A stretch of 27,484 nucleotides of DNA from Christensenella sp. UBA5327 (GCA_002411105.1 DHQX01000007.1:335-27818); one strand, 5' to 3'. Numbered from the stretch's first letter, positions 1 to 6,799 are shown. Made by a program: numbers and translations. Notes: a model not told the origin generated them from the letters alone.

Positions 1-1279
1 TGGTCATGCGCCGGTCGCGCTGGGACTCAATGGTGCGGCTGGCCATGATGCCGGGCACCGAGCAGCCAGAGCCGATCAGCATGGGGATGAAGCTTTTGCC
101 CGACAGCCCAAAACGCCTGAACACCCGGTCCATGATGAAGGCCACCCGGGCCATATAGCCCACATCCTCGAGGATGGACAGCATCAAAAACAATACCAGC
201 ATCTGGGGCACAAAGCCCAGCACAGCCCCCACGCCGCCCACGATGCCGTCAACCACAAGGCCGGTGAGCCAGGGGGCGACGTTTGCACCCTCCATGGCCC
301 CCCTCAGGTTGGGGATGATCCACTCGCCAAAGAGGGTTTCGTTGGTGAATTCGGTCACAATGGCGCCCACAGTGGTGACGGCGATGTAGTACACCAGCGC
401 CATCACGGCGATGAAGATGGGCAGCGCCAGGATGCGGTTGGTGACCACCTGGTCGATGCGGTCGGACAGGTTCATTTTCTGTCCCCTGTGCTTTTTGACC
501 ACCGCCTGATCCATGAGGGCTGCGATGTAGGCGTAACGCTGGTTGACGATGATGCTCTCCGCGTCGTCATCCAGCGCCTTTTCGCAGGCGCTGATAAAGC
601 CTTCCACCCGGCTTTTGGCGTCTTTGGGCAGCGAAATTTCCGCCCGGGCTTTCTCATCCCGCTCAAAGAGCTTGATGGCGCTAAAGCGCAGGGCGCTTTG
701 GGGGACAGACCGGGCGATGGCCTCTTCGATATGCGCCAGGGTGTGCTCTAAGGGGCCTGAAAACACGGCGGGTGGCTCCATGCCGGCCTGCTTCCGGGCC
801 AATTGGATGGCCTCCCGGGCCACCTGCTCGCCGCCCTCGCCCTTAAGGGCCGACAGGGGAACCACCGGGCAGTGAAGGGCTTGGCTCAGGCGGGCCATGT
901 TGATGGCGTCGCCGCTTTTTTTCACCAGGTCCATCATGTTCAGCGCCACCACCACCGGGATGCCCAGCTCCAAAAGCTGGGTGGTGAGGTAGAGGTTGCG
1001 CTCCAGGTTGGTGCTGTCCACCACGTTGATGATGGCGCCTGGACGCTCCTGGGTGAGGTAATCCCGGGTGATGACCTCCTCTGGCGTGTAGGGGGAGAGG
1101 GAGTAGACGCCCGGCAGATCCTGGATCATCACATCCGGGCTGCCCTTGAGCTTGCCCTCTTTTTTCTCGATGGTGACGCCCGGCCAGTTGCCCACATACT
1201 GGGCGGAGCCGGTAAGGGCGTTAAACAGCGTGGTTTTCCCGCTGTTGGGGTTGCCTGCCAGGGCGATGGTGGTTGGCAT
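1..1279 (-). CDS. feoB: Ferrous iron transport protein B (FeoB), 3'-truncated by window edge
   Basis: Inner-membrane Fe2+ transporter with an N-terminal G domain. I translated the minus strand from the ATG at 1279: residues 8-16 are the P-loop GNPNSGKTT, followed by WPGVT (switch I/G2), DLPGVYSL (G3) and NMMD (G4), the standard FeoB set. The helical spacer follows, then hydrophobic membrane segments starting near LPIFIAVMALVYYIAV and a GSGCSVPGIMASR gate motif close to the edge. About 426 codons are present; FeoB is usually 600-800 residues, so the C-terminal part of the membrane domain lies outside. The start is supported by AGGAG about 8 bases upstream. It is the third gene after two feoA genes, 48 bp from the nearer one; that gap holds an inverted repeat (1296-1313) that may be a separate operator. 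Identification is secure from the G-domain motifs plus the membrane region. Confidence 0.97.
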   Translation of the reverse strand, partial: MPTTIALAGNPNSGKTTLFNALTGSAQYVGNWPGVTIEKKEGKLKGSPDVMIQDLPGVYSLSPYTPEEVITRDYLTQERPGAIINVVDSTNLERNLYLTTQLLELGIPVVVALNMMDLVKKSGDAINMARLSQALHCPVVPLSALKGEGGEQVAREAIQLARKQAGMEPPAVFSGPLEHTLAHIEEAIARSVPQSALRFSAIKLFERDEKARAEISLPKDAKSRVEGFISACEKALDDDAESIIVNQRYAYIAALMDQAVVKKHRGQKMNLSDRIDQVVTNRILALPIFIAVMALVYYIAVTTVGAIVTEFTNETLFGEWIIPNLRGAMEGANVAPWLTGLVVDGIVGGVGAVLGFVPQMLVLFLMLSILEDVGYMARVAFIMDRVFRRFGLSGKSFIPMLIGSGCSVPGIMASRTIESQRDRRMT

Positions 1280-1295
1280 GGTGTGCTCCTTTCAA

Positions 1296-1313
1296 AGTTA
1301 GTTTTATCTAACT
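1296..1313. promoter_or_regulatory. Inverted repeat before feoB, putative DtxR-family operator
   Basis: AGTTAG-TTTTAT-CTAACT is a perfect 6-bp inverted repeat with a 6-bp spacer, 17 bp upstream of the feoB start. The same half-sites and spacing recur at 1799-1814, 1858-1875 and 10898-10913. It may regulate an internal feoB promoter; no convincing -35/-10 pair was seen here. Binding by the adjacent regulator is inferred. Confidence 0.6.
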
Positions 1314-1327
1314 AAACGGCAAAAAAA

Positions 1328-1549
1328 TTAGCGGATCTCAATGGTCTGGGCATCCTGCTTGCGCAGGGACAGCTCATAGCCCCGCACAGTCACCTCGATG
1401 GGGTCGCCCAGGGGGGCCAGCTTGCGCAGAAACACCTGGGTGCCCTGGGTGATGCCCATGTCCATGATGCGCCGCCTCACGGCCCCTTCGCCGTGGAGCC
1501 TCTGCACAGTCACGGTGTCTCCTGGTTTTGCGTCCCGCAGCGTCTTCAT
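1328..1549 (-). CDS. feoA: FeoA domain protein (second of two)
   Basis: A 73-residue cytoplasmic SH3-like protein that accompanies FeoB in ferrous iron uptake. The sequence is typical FeoA: MKTLRDAKPGDTVTV at the start, a central RRRIMDMGITQGTQV (the conserved 'R..dmGi..G..v' core), then PLGDPIEVTVRGYELSLRK, and an end at the last beta strand. Its length equals a single FeoA domain. AGGAAACAGG precedes the ATG. It lies 17 bp after the first feoA-like gene and 48 bp before feoB, so the three genes form one operon. Binding to the FeoB G domain is family knowledge; nothing in the sequence shows it directly. Confidence 0.93.
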   Translation of the reverse strand: MKTLRDAKPGDTVTVQRLHGEGAVRRRIMDMGITQGTQVFLRKLAPLGDPIEVTVRGYELSLRKQDAQTIEIR

Positions 1550-1566
1550 CCTGTTTCCTCCTTAAA

Positions 1567-1779
1567 TTACCCCACAAAAATGTGCCTGGCCATGTCCTGG
1601 CCAAGGGCCACGCGGCTGCCCTTGACCCGCAGAATGACGCCGCCCTGGGACTGGCCCAGCACCTGCACCTGGGCGCCTGTCACAAAGCCCAACTCCGCCA
1701 GGCGCTGGCGGGTGGCTGGGTCGCCGGAGATGCGGCGGATCACCGCGTCCTCCCCGGATGCCAACAGAAACACCGGCAT
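1567..1779 (-). CDS. feoA: FeoA domain protein (first of two, divergent)
   Basis: A 70-residue protein with the FeoA core RQRLAELGFVTGAQVQVLGQSQGGVILRVKGSRVALG, clearly a diverged paralogue of the protein at 1328-1549. Its N-terminus (MPVFLLASGEDAVIRRISGD) lacks the usual 'L.dl.pGe.a.V' opening but keeps the strand pattern. It is the first gene of the feo operon, read from a promoter at about 1858-1886, and has an operator-like inverted repeat 20 bp upstream of its ATG. Two small FeoA proteins before FeoB are common in Clostridia; why two are needed is not known from this sequence. Confidence 0.88.
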   Translation of the reverse strand: MPVFLLASGEDAVIRRISGDPATRQRLAELGFVTGAQVQVLGQSQGGVILRVKGSRVALGQDMARHIFVG

Positions 1780-1798
1780 GGCTCCTCCTCTGCCCGGG

Positions 1799-1814
1799 GT
1801 TAGCGTTAACTAAC
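1799..1814. promoter_or_regulatory. Inverted repeat in feo leader, putative DtxR-family operator
   Basis: GTTAG-CGTTAA-CTAAC, perfect 5-bp arms with a 6-bp spacer, 20 bp upstream of the first feoA start. Relative to the promoter read from 1886-1858, it lies about 37-52 bases downstream of the expected transcription start. It shares half-sites and spacing with the other three repeats in this window. Confidence 0.6.
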
Positions 1815-1857
1815 TCCTGGCCCGCAATATCGGCCGCATGACCGGCCGTCCAGGGGG

Positions 1858-1886
1858 AGTTTAGCGCATCTAACTCCCCCTGTCAA
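1858..1886 (-). promoter_or_regulatory. feo operon promoter with embedded operator
   Basis: On the minus strand, TTGACA (1886-1881) is separated by exactly 17 bp from TAAACT (1863-1858), a near-consensus sigma-A promoter pointing at the feoA genes. The spacer and -10 are covered by AGTTTA-N6-CTAACT (1858-1875), an imperfect copy of the feo inverted repeat. That copy is the centre of a larger perfect inverted repeat with 11-bp arms and a 10-bp centre (1851-1882). A repressor bound here would block RNA polymerase. Confidence 0.7.
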
Positions 1887-1891
1887 GCACC

Positions 1892-1920
1892 TTGTGCAGC
1901 TTTCTCAAAACTGATAGGAT
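1892..1920 (+). promoter_or_regulatory. Putative promoter of the DtxR-family regulator gene
   Basis: TTGTGC (1892-1897), a 17-bp spacer, and TAGGAT (1915-1920), followed 26 bp later by the regulator's ATG. The -35 lies 9 bp from the long inverted repeat at 1851-1882, so the regulator may also influence its own transcription. This is a moderate match only. Confidence 0.4.
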
Positions 1921-1946
1921 ATAAGGGAGTGAAAGGGGTGAATGCG

Positions 1947-2333
1947 ATGAAAATCAACGAATCCCAGGAGAATTATCTGGAGCGTATCCTGCTGCTCCAG
2001 CAGGAGAAGGGCTATGTGCGCTCCGTTGATATCGCCGATGCCCTGGGGGTGACCAAGCCCAGCGTCAGCCATGCGATGAAGCTGCTGCGGCAAAACGGCT
2101 ATATCCTGATGGGTGATGACAACCTCATCACCCTGACCCCCGCTGGCAACGACATTGCCCAGCGCATGGTGGAGCGCCACTATGCCATTGCCCGGATCCT
2201 GATGCACATGGGGGTGGCAAAGGACATCGCCTATGAGGATGCCTGCAAGATTGAACATGATATCTCTGAGGAGAGCTTTGAGGCCCTGAGGCGCTTTGCC
2301 TGTGAGCATCTGGAGATTGAGTGCGACAGATGA
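1947..2333 (+). CDS. DtxR/MntR-family metal-dependent transcriptional regulator
   Basis: A cytoplasmic metal-sensing repressor of 128 residues, the short form without the C-terminal SH3-like domain. Residues 1-65 form the winged helix (recognition region around DIADALGVTKPSVSHAMKLL). Residues 66-128 form the metal-binding dimerisation domain. Alignment by eye with MntR gives metal-site positions N9 (Asp8 in MntR), E12, H78, C100 (Glu99 in MntR), E103 and H104. The C-x-x-E-H pattern is that of DtxR/IdeR and points to Fe2+ rather than Mn2+. I chose ATG 1947 because AAAGGGGTGA lies 5-6 bases upstream and the N-terminus then matches the family; GTG codons at 1929 and 1938 are alternatives. It is divergent from feo, and its stop overlaps the uvrB start. 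Confidence 0.93.
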   Translation: MKINESQENYLERILLLQQEKGYVRSVDIADALGVTKPSVSHAMKLLRQNGYILMGDDNLITLTPAGNDIAQRMVERHYAIARILMHMGVAKDIAYEDACKIEHDISEESFEALRRFACEHLEIECDR

Positions 2334-4345
2334 ACCGGTTTGTTTTGAAGGCCCCCTTCACCGCCCGGGGTGACCAGCCCCAGGCCATTGACGCCCTGTC
2401 AAGGGGTGTGAAGGAGGGCATGCGGGGGCAGACGCTGCTGGGGGTGACGGGCAGCGGCAAAACCTATACCATGGCCGCGGTGATTGAAAAGGTGCAAAAA
2501 CCCACCCTGGTGATTGCCCATAACAAGACCCTGGCGGCCCAGCTGTGCGCTGAATTTAGGGCCTTCTTCCCTGACAGCGCCGTGGAATACTTTGTCAGCT
2601 ATTATGACTATTACCAGCCGGAGGCCTACATCGCCTCCAGCGACACCTATATTGAGAAGGATTCCTCCATCAACGACGAGATTGATCGCCTGCGCCACAG
2701 CGCCACAGCGGCGCTAAAGGAGCGCCGGGATGTGATCATCGTGGCGTCGGTCTCCTGCATTTATTCCATGGGCGACCCCAGCGAATACCTGGGGCAGATG
2801 ATTTCGCTAAGGCCAGGCATGCGGCTGACGCCCGAGGAACTGGCCCGGCAGCTGGTGGCGATTCAGTATGCCCGCAACGACCTGGCCTTTGCCCGGGGCA
2901 TGTTTAGGGTGCGGGGCGATGTGGTGGAGATTATCCCGGTCAACGAGAACGACAACAGCCTGCGGGTGGAGTTTTTTGGCGAGGAAATCGAGCGCGTTTC
3001 GGAAACCGATATCACCACCGGCCGTGCCCTCCGGCAGCTGAATCACGCGGCGCTTTACCCCGCCACCCACTATGCCACAAGCCAGGCGGGGCTGGAGCGG
3101 GGCATCCTACAAATGGAAAAGGACCTGGAGGAGCGCATCAAGTATTTTGAGGGCGAAAACCGCCTGCTTGAGGCCCAGCGCATCGCCCAGCGCACCCGCT
3201 ATGACATTGAGATGCTGCGGGAAATCGGCTTTTGCACGGGGATTGAGAATTACAGCCGGTATTTTGACGGACGAAGCCCCGGCGACCCGCCCTATTCGTT
3301 GCTGGACTATTTCCCCAAGGATTTTCTGTGTTTTATCGATGAATCCCACGTCACCGTGCCCCAGATCAGGGGCATGTACAACGGCGACCGGGCCAGGAAA
3401 CTAAATTTGGTGGACTATGGCTTCCGCCTGCCCTCAGCGCTTGATAACCGGCCCCTCACCTTTACAGAATTTGAGGAGCGTATCCGGCAGGTGATCTATG
3501 TGTCGGCCACGCCCGGGCCCTTTGAGGCGGAGAACAGCAGCCAAACGGTGGAGCAGATTATCAGGCCCACGGGCCTGCTTGACCCCAAAATCGCCGTGCG
3601 CCCCGCCACGGGCCAGGTGGATGACCTGATTGGCGAAATCAAGGACACGGTGGACAAGGGCTTCAGGGTGCTGGTGACCACGCTGACCAAGGCCATGGCC
3701 GAGCGCCTGACCGATTACCTGCGTGACATGGGCACCCGGGTCAGGTATCTGCACTCTGACATCAAAACCATGGAGCGCATGGAGCTTTTACGGGATCTGC
3801 GCCTGGGTGCTTATGACGTGCTGGTGGGGATCAACCTCCTAAGAGAGGGGCTAGACCTGCCGGAAGTGGCGCTGGTGGCCATTTTAGATGCGGATAAGGA
3901 GGGTTTTCTGCGGTCAGAGACCAGTTTGGTGCAAACGGTGGGTCGCGCCGCCCGGAACACCGAGGGCCGGGTGATCATGTATGCTGATCAGCCCACCGAT
4001 TCCATGATGCGCGCCATCTCCGAGACCAACCGCCGCCGGGCCATTCAGGAAAAATACAACCAGGCCAACGGCATCACGCCGGAGACCATCAACAACGCCG
4101 TCAGGGATTTGATCGCCATCGCTGAACAGACCCAGCAGGATGAGCGGGTGAAGCACCTGTCCGAGGAGGAGCGGGCCGCCATGAGCCTGTCCATCGAGGA
4201 CCGGATGCTCTCCGCCGCCCGGAACCTGGACTTTGAGCAGGCGGCCAAGCTGCGCGACCAGCTCTTTGCCCTCAGGGGTGACGCGCCCATTGAGAAAAAA
4301 CAGCCCCAGCCCGCGCGCAGGAAGCGGGCCAGGACGCGGAAATAG
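2330..4345 (+). CDS. uvrB: UvrABC excinuclease subunit B
   Basis: The damage-verifying helicase-like subunit of nucleotide excision repair; receives damaged DNA from UvrA and recruits UvrC. About 671 residues, the normal length. Visible motifs: GDQPQAI near the N-terminus, Walker A GVTGSGKTY (about 38-46), the beta-hairpin YYDYYQPEAY (about 92-101), RHSAT, DESHVTVPQ (Walker B region), YVSATPGP, LREGLDLPEV, QTVGRAARN, and a C-terminal UVR domain (NLDFEQAAKLRDQLFAL) that contacts UvrC. ATG 2330 overlaps the regulator's stop as ATGA and gives the usual family N-terminus; GTG 2321 has a better-spaced GGAG and would add three residues. Neither uvrA nor uvrC is nearby. Pairing with an iron regulator is uncommon and may be incidental. 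Confidence 0.98.
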   Translation: MNRFVLKAPFTARGDQPQAIDALSRGVKEGMRGQTLLGVTGSGKTYTMAAVIEKVQKPTLVIAHNKTLAAQLCAEFRAFFPDSAVEYFVSYYDYYQPEAYIASSDTYIEKDSSINDEIDRLRHSATAALKERRDVIIVASVSCIYSMGDPSEYLGQMISLRPGMRLTPEELARQLVAIQYARNDLAFARGMFRVRGDVVEIIPVNENDNSLRVEFFGEEIERVSETDITTGRALRQLNHAALYPATHYATSQAGLERGILQMEKDLEERIKYFEGENRLLEAQRIAQRTRYDIEMLREIGFCTGIENYSRYFDGRSPGDPPYSLLDYFPKDFLCFIDESHVTVPQIRGMYNGDRARKLNLVDYGFRLPSALDNRPLTFTEFEERIRQVIYVSATPGPFEAENSSQTVEQIIRPTGLLDPKIAVRPATGQVDDLIGEIKDTVDKGFRVLVTTLTKAMAERLTDYLRDMGTRVRYLHSDIKTMERMELLRDLRLGAYDVLVGINLLREGLDLPEVALVAILDADKEGFLRSETSLVQTVGRAARNTEGRVIMYADQPTDSMMRAISETNRRRAIQEKYNQANGITPETINNAVRDLIAIAEQTQQDERVKHLSEEERAAMSLSIEDRMLSAARNLDFEQAAKLRDQLFALRGDAPIEKKQPQPARRKRARTRK

Positions 4346-4354
4346 GAGGGGTTT

Positions 4355-4672
4355 ATGCAGGTTGGGATCCATGTGTTGGTGATGCTGATGTTTGTGGGGT
4401 TGGGCATCGCTTTTTACAGGGGCAAGGCGCTTGATTTGGTGGCCGGCTACAACACCATGACCAAAGCCGAAAAGGCCAGGGTGGACCAGGCGGGGATGGG
4501 GAAATTCATGGGCAAGCTGATGTTTGCCATCGCCGGGTGCAACCTGGTGATGGCGCTGAGCCCGCTGCTGGGCAACATGCTGTTTTTGTGGCTGGGCATG
4601 GGGCTGATGATGGCCCTGGTGATCGGAGCGGTGATCTATGCCAACACGGGGGACCGTTTTCTCAGGAAATAA
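4355..4672 (+). CDS. DUF3784 family small membrane protein
   Basis: A 105-residue membrane protein with about three hydrophobic segments (roughly residues 4-20, 51-70 and 74-94) and a polar loop after the first. The loop sequence GKALDLVAGYNTMTKAEKARVD and the following GKFMGKLMF match the DUF3784 family, found mostly in Bacillota and without known function. AGGAGGGG sits three bases before the ATG, a strong but very close ribosome binding site. It lies 9 bp after uvrB and is probably the last gene of the dtxR-uvrB unit. No charged catalytic residues or metal motifs stand out. Confidence 0.8.
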   Translation: MQVGIHVLVMLMFVGLGIAFYRGKALDLVAGYNTMTKAEKARVDQAGMGKFMGKLMFAIAGCNLVMALSPLLGNMLFLWLGMGLMMALVIGAVIYANTGDRFLRK

Positions 4673-4792
4673 ACTTTTCAAAATAGTTTTTCGGGATTCA
4701 CGTTTTTGCCCGCTTGCAACCCATCGAATTTACAGAATATTAGAATTGACGCCCTGTTTATAAGCGAATTATGCATTTCCATCAGCCGTTTT

Positions 4793-4821
4793 CCCGTCGT
4801 TTGGACGGGTATTTTTGTTTT
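4793..4821 (+). terminator. Rho-independent terminator after the dtxR-uvrB-DUF3784 unit
   Basis: CCCGTC-GTTTG-GACGGG forms a 6-bp GC-rich stem followed by TATTTTTGTTTT. It lies 120 bp after the DUF3784 stop. The AT-rich stretch between (4673-4792) holds no open reading frame or RNA that I can recognise. Confidence 0.75.
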
Positions 4822-4840
4822 AATAGCCGGTTGCTATTAA
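4820..4840. promoter_or_regulatory. Perfect inverted repeat upstream of the binding-protein operon
   Basis: TTAATAGC-CGGTT-GCTATTAA has perfect 8-bp arms and a 5-bp centre. It begins within the terminator T-tract and lies 52-72 bp upstream of the TTGACA at 4892. It is AT-rich and followed by no T-run, so it looks more like a protein-binding site than a terminator. The binding factor is unknown. Confidence 0.45.
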
Positions 4841-4891
4841 GGAAGCGGAACGATTGACAGGGGTTTTGGCTGATGAAATATTATTATATTA

Positions 4892-4921
4892 TTGACATGA
4901 TTCTGCATTTTATGAGACAAT
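4892..4921 (+). promoter_or_regulatory. Putative promoter of the ABC importer operon
   Basis: TTGACA (4892-4897), an 18-bp spacer, and GACAAT (4916-4921; four of six consensus bases). A second TTGACA at 4854-4859 is followed by TATTAT (4879-4884) at an over-long 19-bp spacing. One of these is likely the promoter, since a terminator closes the previous unit. Confidence 0.45.
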
Positions 4922-4936
4922 AGCTAAAATATACAT

Positions 4937-4950
4937 GTCGAGGAATCGAC
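4937..4950 (+). promoter_or_regulatory. Leader hairpin with GNRA-type loop before the binding-protein gene
   Basis: GTCGA-GGAA-TCGAC forms a 5-bp stem capped by a GGAA tetraloop and ends two bases before the AGGAGG. It could protect the 5' end of the mRNA or tune translation; short stems of this kind also occur by chance. Confidence 0.35.
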
Positions 4951-4962
4951 GAAGGAGGAGCC

Positions 4963-6615
4963 ATGAAGTTTTCCAAACGGACCCCCCCTGTCGTCAGGCT
5001 GTTGATTTGCACAGCCTTGCTGATCACCCTCATGGGCCAGGTGGTGTTAGCAGCGCCGGCTGGTGAGAAAGTACCGGCGATCACCATCCTGAGCTCCCTT
5101 CCTGAAGCCAACATGGTCAACTACGAGATGTCCCAGGAGGCGGTGGAGGAGCTGCGCAAGCTGGGCGTTGAAGCCACCGCGCAGCCCACAGACTTTGCCG
5201 TGCTGCTGGACATCATCTATGGCGAGGCTTCCGACTACGATGCCTACACCATCGGCTGGTCCGGCCGGATTGAGCGGCTTGACCCGGACATGTTTATCCA
5301 CTCCATCAACCACTCTGATAACGCCCTGCCCGGCGGCAACAACACCAACCGCTACCGCAACCCCGAGTTTGATGCCCTGGCCGATGCCCAGCGCCGGGAG
5401 ATGGACATCAACAAGCGCCGGGAGATCGTGTTTGAGGCTCAGAAGATGCTGGCCGAAGATGTCCCCCATGTGACGCTGTACTCCCGTGCCACCATCCAGA
5501 CCTACAACAAGGACAAGTTCACCGATGTCTTGAACCTCCCCGGCGAGGGCGTGTTCAACGAGTGGACCCCCTTCCAGGTGAAGCCCTTGACTGAGGACAA
5601 AATCCTGAAGGTGGCCAGCAACGTGAACATCGACGACATGAACCCGCTGAGCTCCAAGTCGGTCTATGGCTGGCGCAACCTGCGGCTCATCTATGACAAG
5701 CTGGTGCGCCTGTCGCCTGAAACTCAGCCCCAGCCCTGGGCGGCTGAGAGCTGGGACGTGGTGGCCGATGATGTGGTGGATGTGGTGCTGCGCTCCGGCA
5801 TGACCTTCCACGACGGCAAGCCCGTGACGGTGGAGGATGTCAAGTTCTCCTACGAGCTGTTCATCAACGAGAAGAACGAGTACTTCGGCTCCTTCCTCTC
5901 CCCGATCAAGTCCATCGAGATCACCGATGAGAACACCGTCCGCTTCAACCTGAAGGAGCCCTATGCGCCCTTCATCACCAACACCCTGGCCCAGATTCCC
6001 ATCCTGCCCAAGCATGTGTGGGAGGGCATTGAGAACCCCACCACCTACCCCAACCTGGAAGCGATTGGCTCCGGCCCCTTCAAGGTGGAGCACTTCCGCA
6101 CGGGCGAGGAACTGGCGGTTTCCCGGTTTGAGGATTATTTCCAGCAGCCGCTGATTGACGGCTACATCTTCCAGATTTTCGCCGCCCCCGAGGGCGTCTT
6201 GACAGCGCTGGAATTGGGCACGGTGGACATGGTCTCCTACGACCTGGTGCCCGCCCACACCAACCTCATCAAGGAAAATGCCGGGGGCAAATACAGCCAC
6301 CTGGAGCTCACCGAAGCGCCGGACATCGGCTTCTTCTACCTGGGCTTCAACATTGACCGGGCCCCCTTTAACAACAAGGCCTTCCGCATCGCCTTTGCCC
6401 ACATCGTGGACTATGACCTGGCCATTGACGTGCACCTGGACGGCTATGGCGCCAGGGGCGGCGGCGGCCTGGTGATTGTGGAAGCCAACGAATTCTGGCA
6501 CAACCCCGAAGTGCCGGTTTATGACAAATATGACCCTGACCGCGCCAAGGAGATTCTGGAAGAAGCCGGTTTCACCTGGGACAGCGCGGGCAACCTGTAC
6601 ATGCCTGCTGAGTAA
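4963..6615 (+). CDS. ABC importer family-5 solute-binding protein with circularly permuted order
   Basis: An exported binding protein of 550 residues for the dipeptide/oligopeptide/nickel class. Residues 1-31 are a signal peptide (basic start, hydrophobic core, cleavage near VVLAAPA, no lipobox). Residues about 35-208 match what is normally the C-terminal part of the SBP_bac_5 fold: EELRKLGV, DYDAYTIGWSG, LDPDMF, YRNPEFDALADAQ, IVFEAQKMLAEDVPHVTLY. Residues about 211-550 match what is normally the N-terminal part: KILKVASNVNIDDMNPL, LIYDKLVRLSPET, AESWDVV, FHDGKPVTVEDVKFSYELF, SGPFKVEHF, FYLGFNIDRAPFNNKAFRIAFAHIVDYD. It ends at YDPDRAKEILEEAGFTWDSAGNLY, where the C-terminal part would usually continue. 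Nothing appears to be missing; only the order differs. AAGGAGGAG precedes the ATG. The permease and ATPase genes follow. The ligand is unknown. Confidence 0.9.
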   Translation: MKFSKRTPPVVRLLICTALLITLMGQVVLAAPAGEKVPAITILSSLPEANMVNYEMSQEAVEELRKLGVEATAQPTDFAVLLDIIYGEASDYDAYTIGWSGRIERLDPDMFIHSINHSDNALPGGNNTNRYRNPEFDALADAQRREMDINKRREIVFEAQKMLAEDVPHVTLYSRATIQTYNKDKFTDVLNLPGEGVFNEWTPFQVKPLTEDKILKVASNVNIDDMNPLSSKSVYGWRNLRLIYDKLVRLSPETQPQPWAAESWDVVADDVVDVVLRSGMTFHDGKPVTVEDVKFSYELFINEKNEYFGSFLSPIKSIEITDENTVRFNLKEPYAPFITNTLAQIPILPKHVWEGIENPTTYPNLEAIGSGPFKVEHFRTGEELAVSRFEDYFQQPLIDGYIFQIFAAPEGVLTALELGTVDMVSYDLVPAHTNLIKENAGGKYSHLELTEAPDIGFFYLGFNIDRAPFNNKAFRIAFAHIVDYDLAIDVHLDGYGARGGGGLVIVEANEFWHNPEVPVYDKYDPDRAKEILEEAGFTWDSAGNLYMPAE

Positions 6616-6621
6616 GGCTTG

Positions 6622-6639
6622 GGAAGGAGCCATCCTTCC
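6622..6639 (+). promoter_or_regulatory. Intercistronic stem-loop after the binding-protein gene
   Basis: GGAAGGA-GCCA-TCCTTCC, a perfect 7-bp stem with a 4-base loop, 7 bp after the stop codon and without a T-run. Such stems often stabilise the abundant binding-protein mRNA against 3' decay. Confidence 0.45.
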
Positions 6640-6652
6640 TGCCAATATTAAA

Positions 6653-6699
6653 GGGCGCGTCCTGGCAACGCACGCACCCCGCCGGGGCGCGCCCCTTTT
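6653..6699 (+). terminator. Attenuator-like stem-loop between binding protein and permease genes
   Basis: GGGCGCG (6653-6659) pairs with CGCGCCC (6688-6694), enclosing an inner CCCC-GCC-GGGG hairpin, and is followed by CTTTT. The T-run is short, so partial termination is more likely than a full stop. This would make the binding protein more abundant than the membrane components. The remainder of the gap to 6799 holds nothing recognisable. Confidence 0.5.
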
Positions 6700-6799
6700 G
6701 GATTTACCAACCCTGCCATTCTGTTGACAAGACCCATACCCCGGCCCCCCGCAAGGCTCTTGAAGCCCCGGCCTTGCCAGTACATGAGGTGGTGAGCAA

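Noticed and set aside
3914..4681. A 255-codon minus-strand open frame under the 3' end of uvrB and the DUF3784 gene
   Set aside because: It spans two well-supported plus-strand genes in antisense, and its His/Gln/Pro-rich translation matches nothing.
4963..6615. Reading the binding protein as a fusion of two partial or decayed copies
   Set aside because: Each segment of the fold occurs exactly once, no frameshift or stop interrupts it, and the junction is clean, so permutation explains it better than a degraded tandem repeat. Assembly error remains to be tested with reads.
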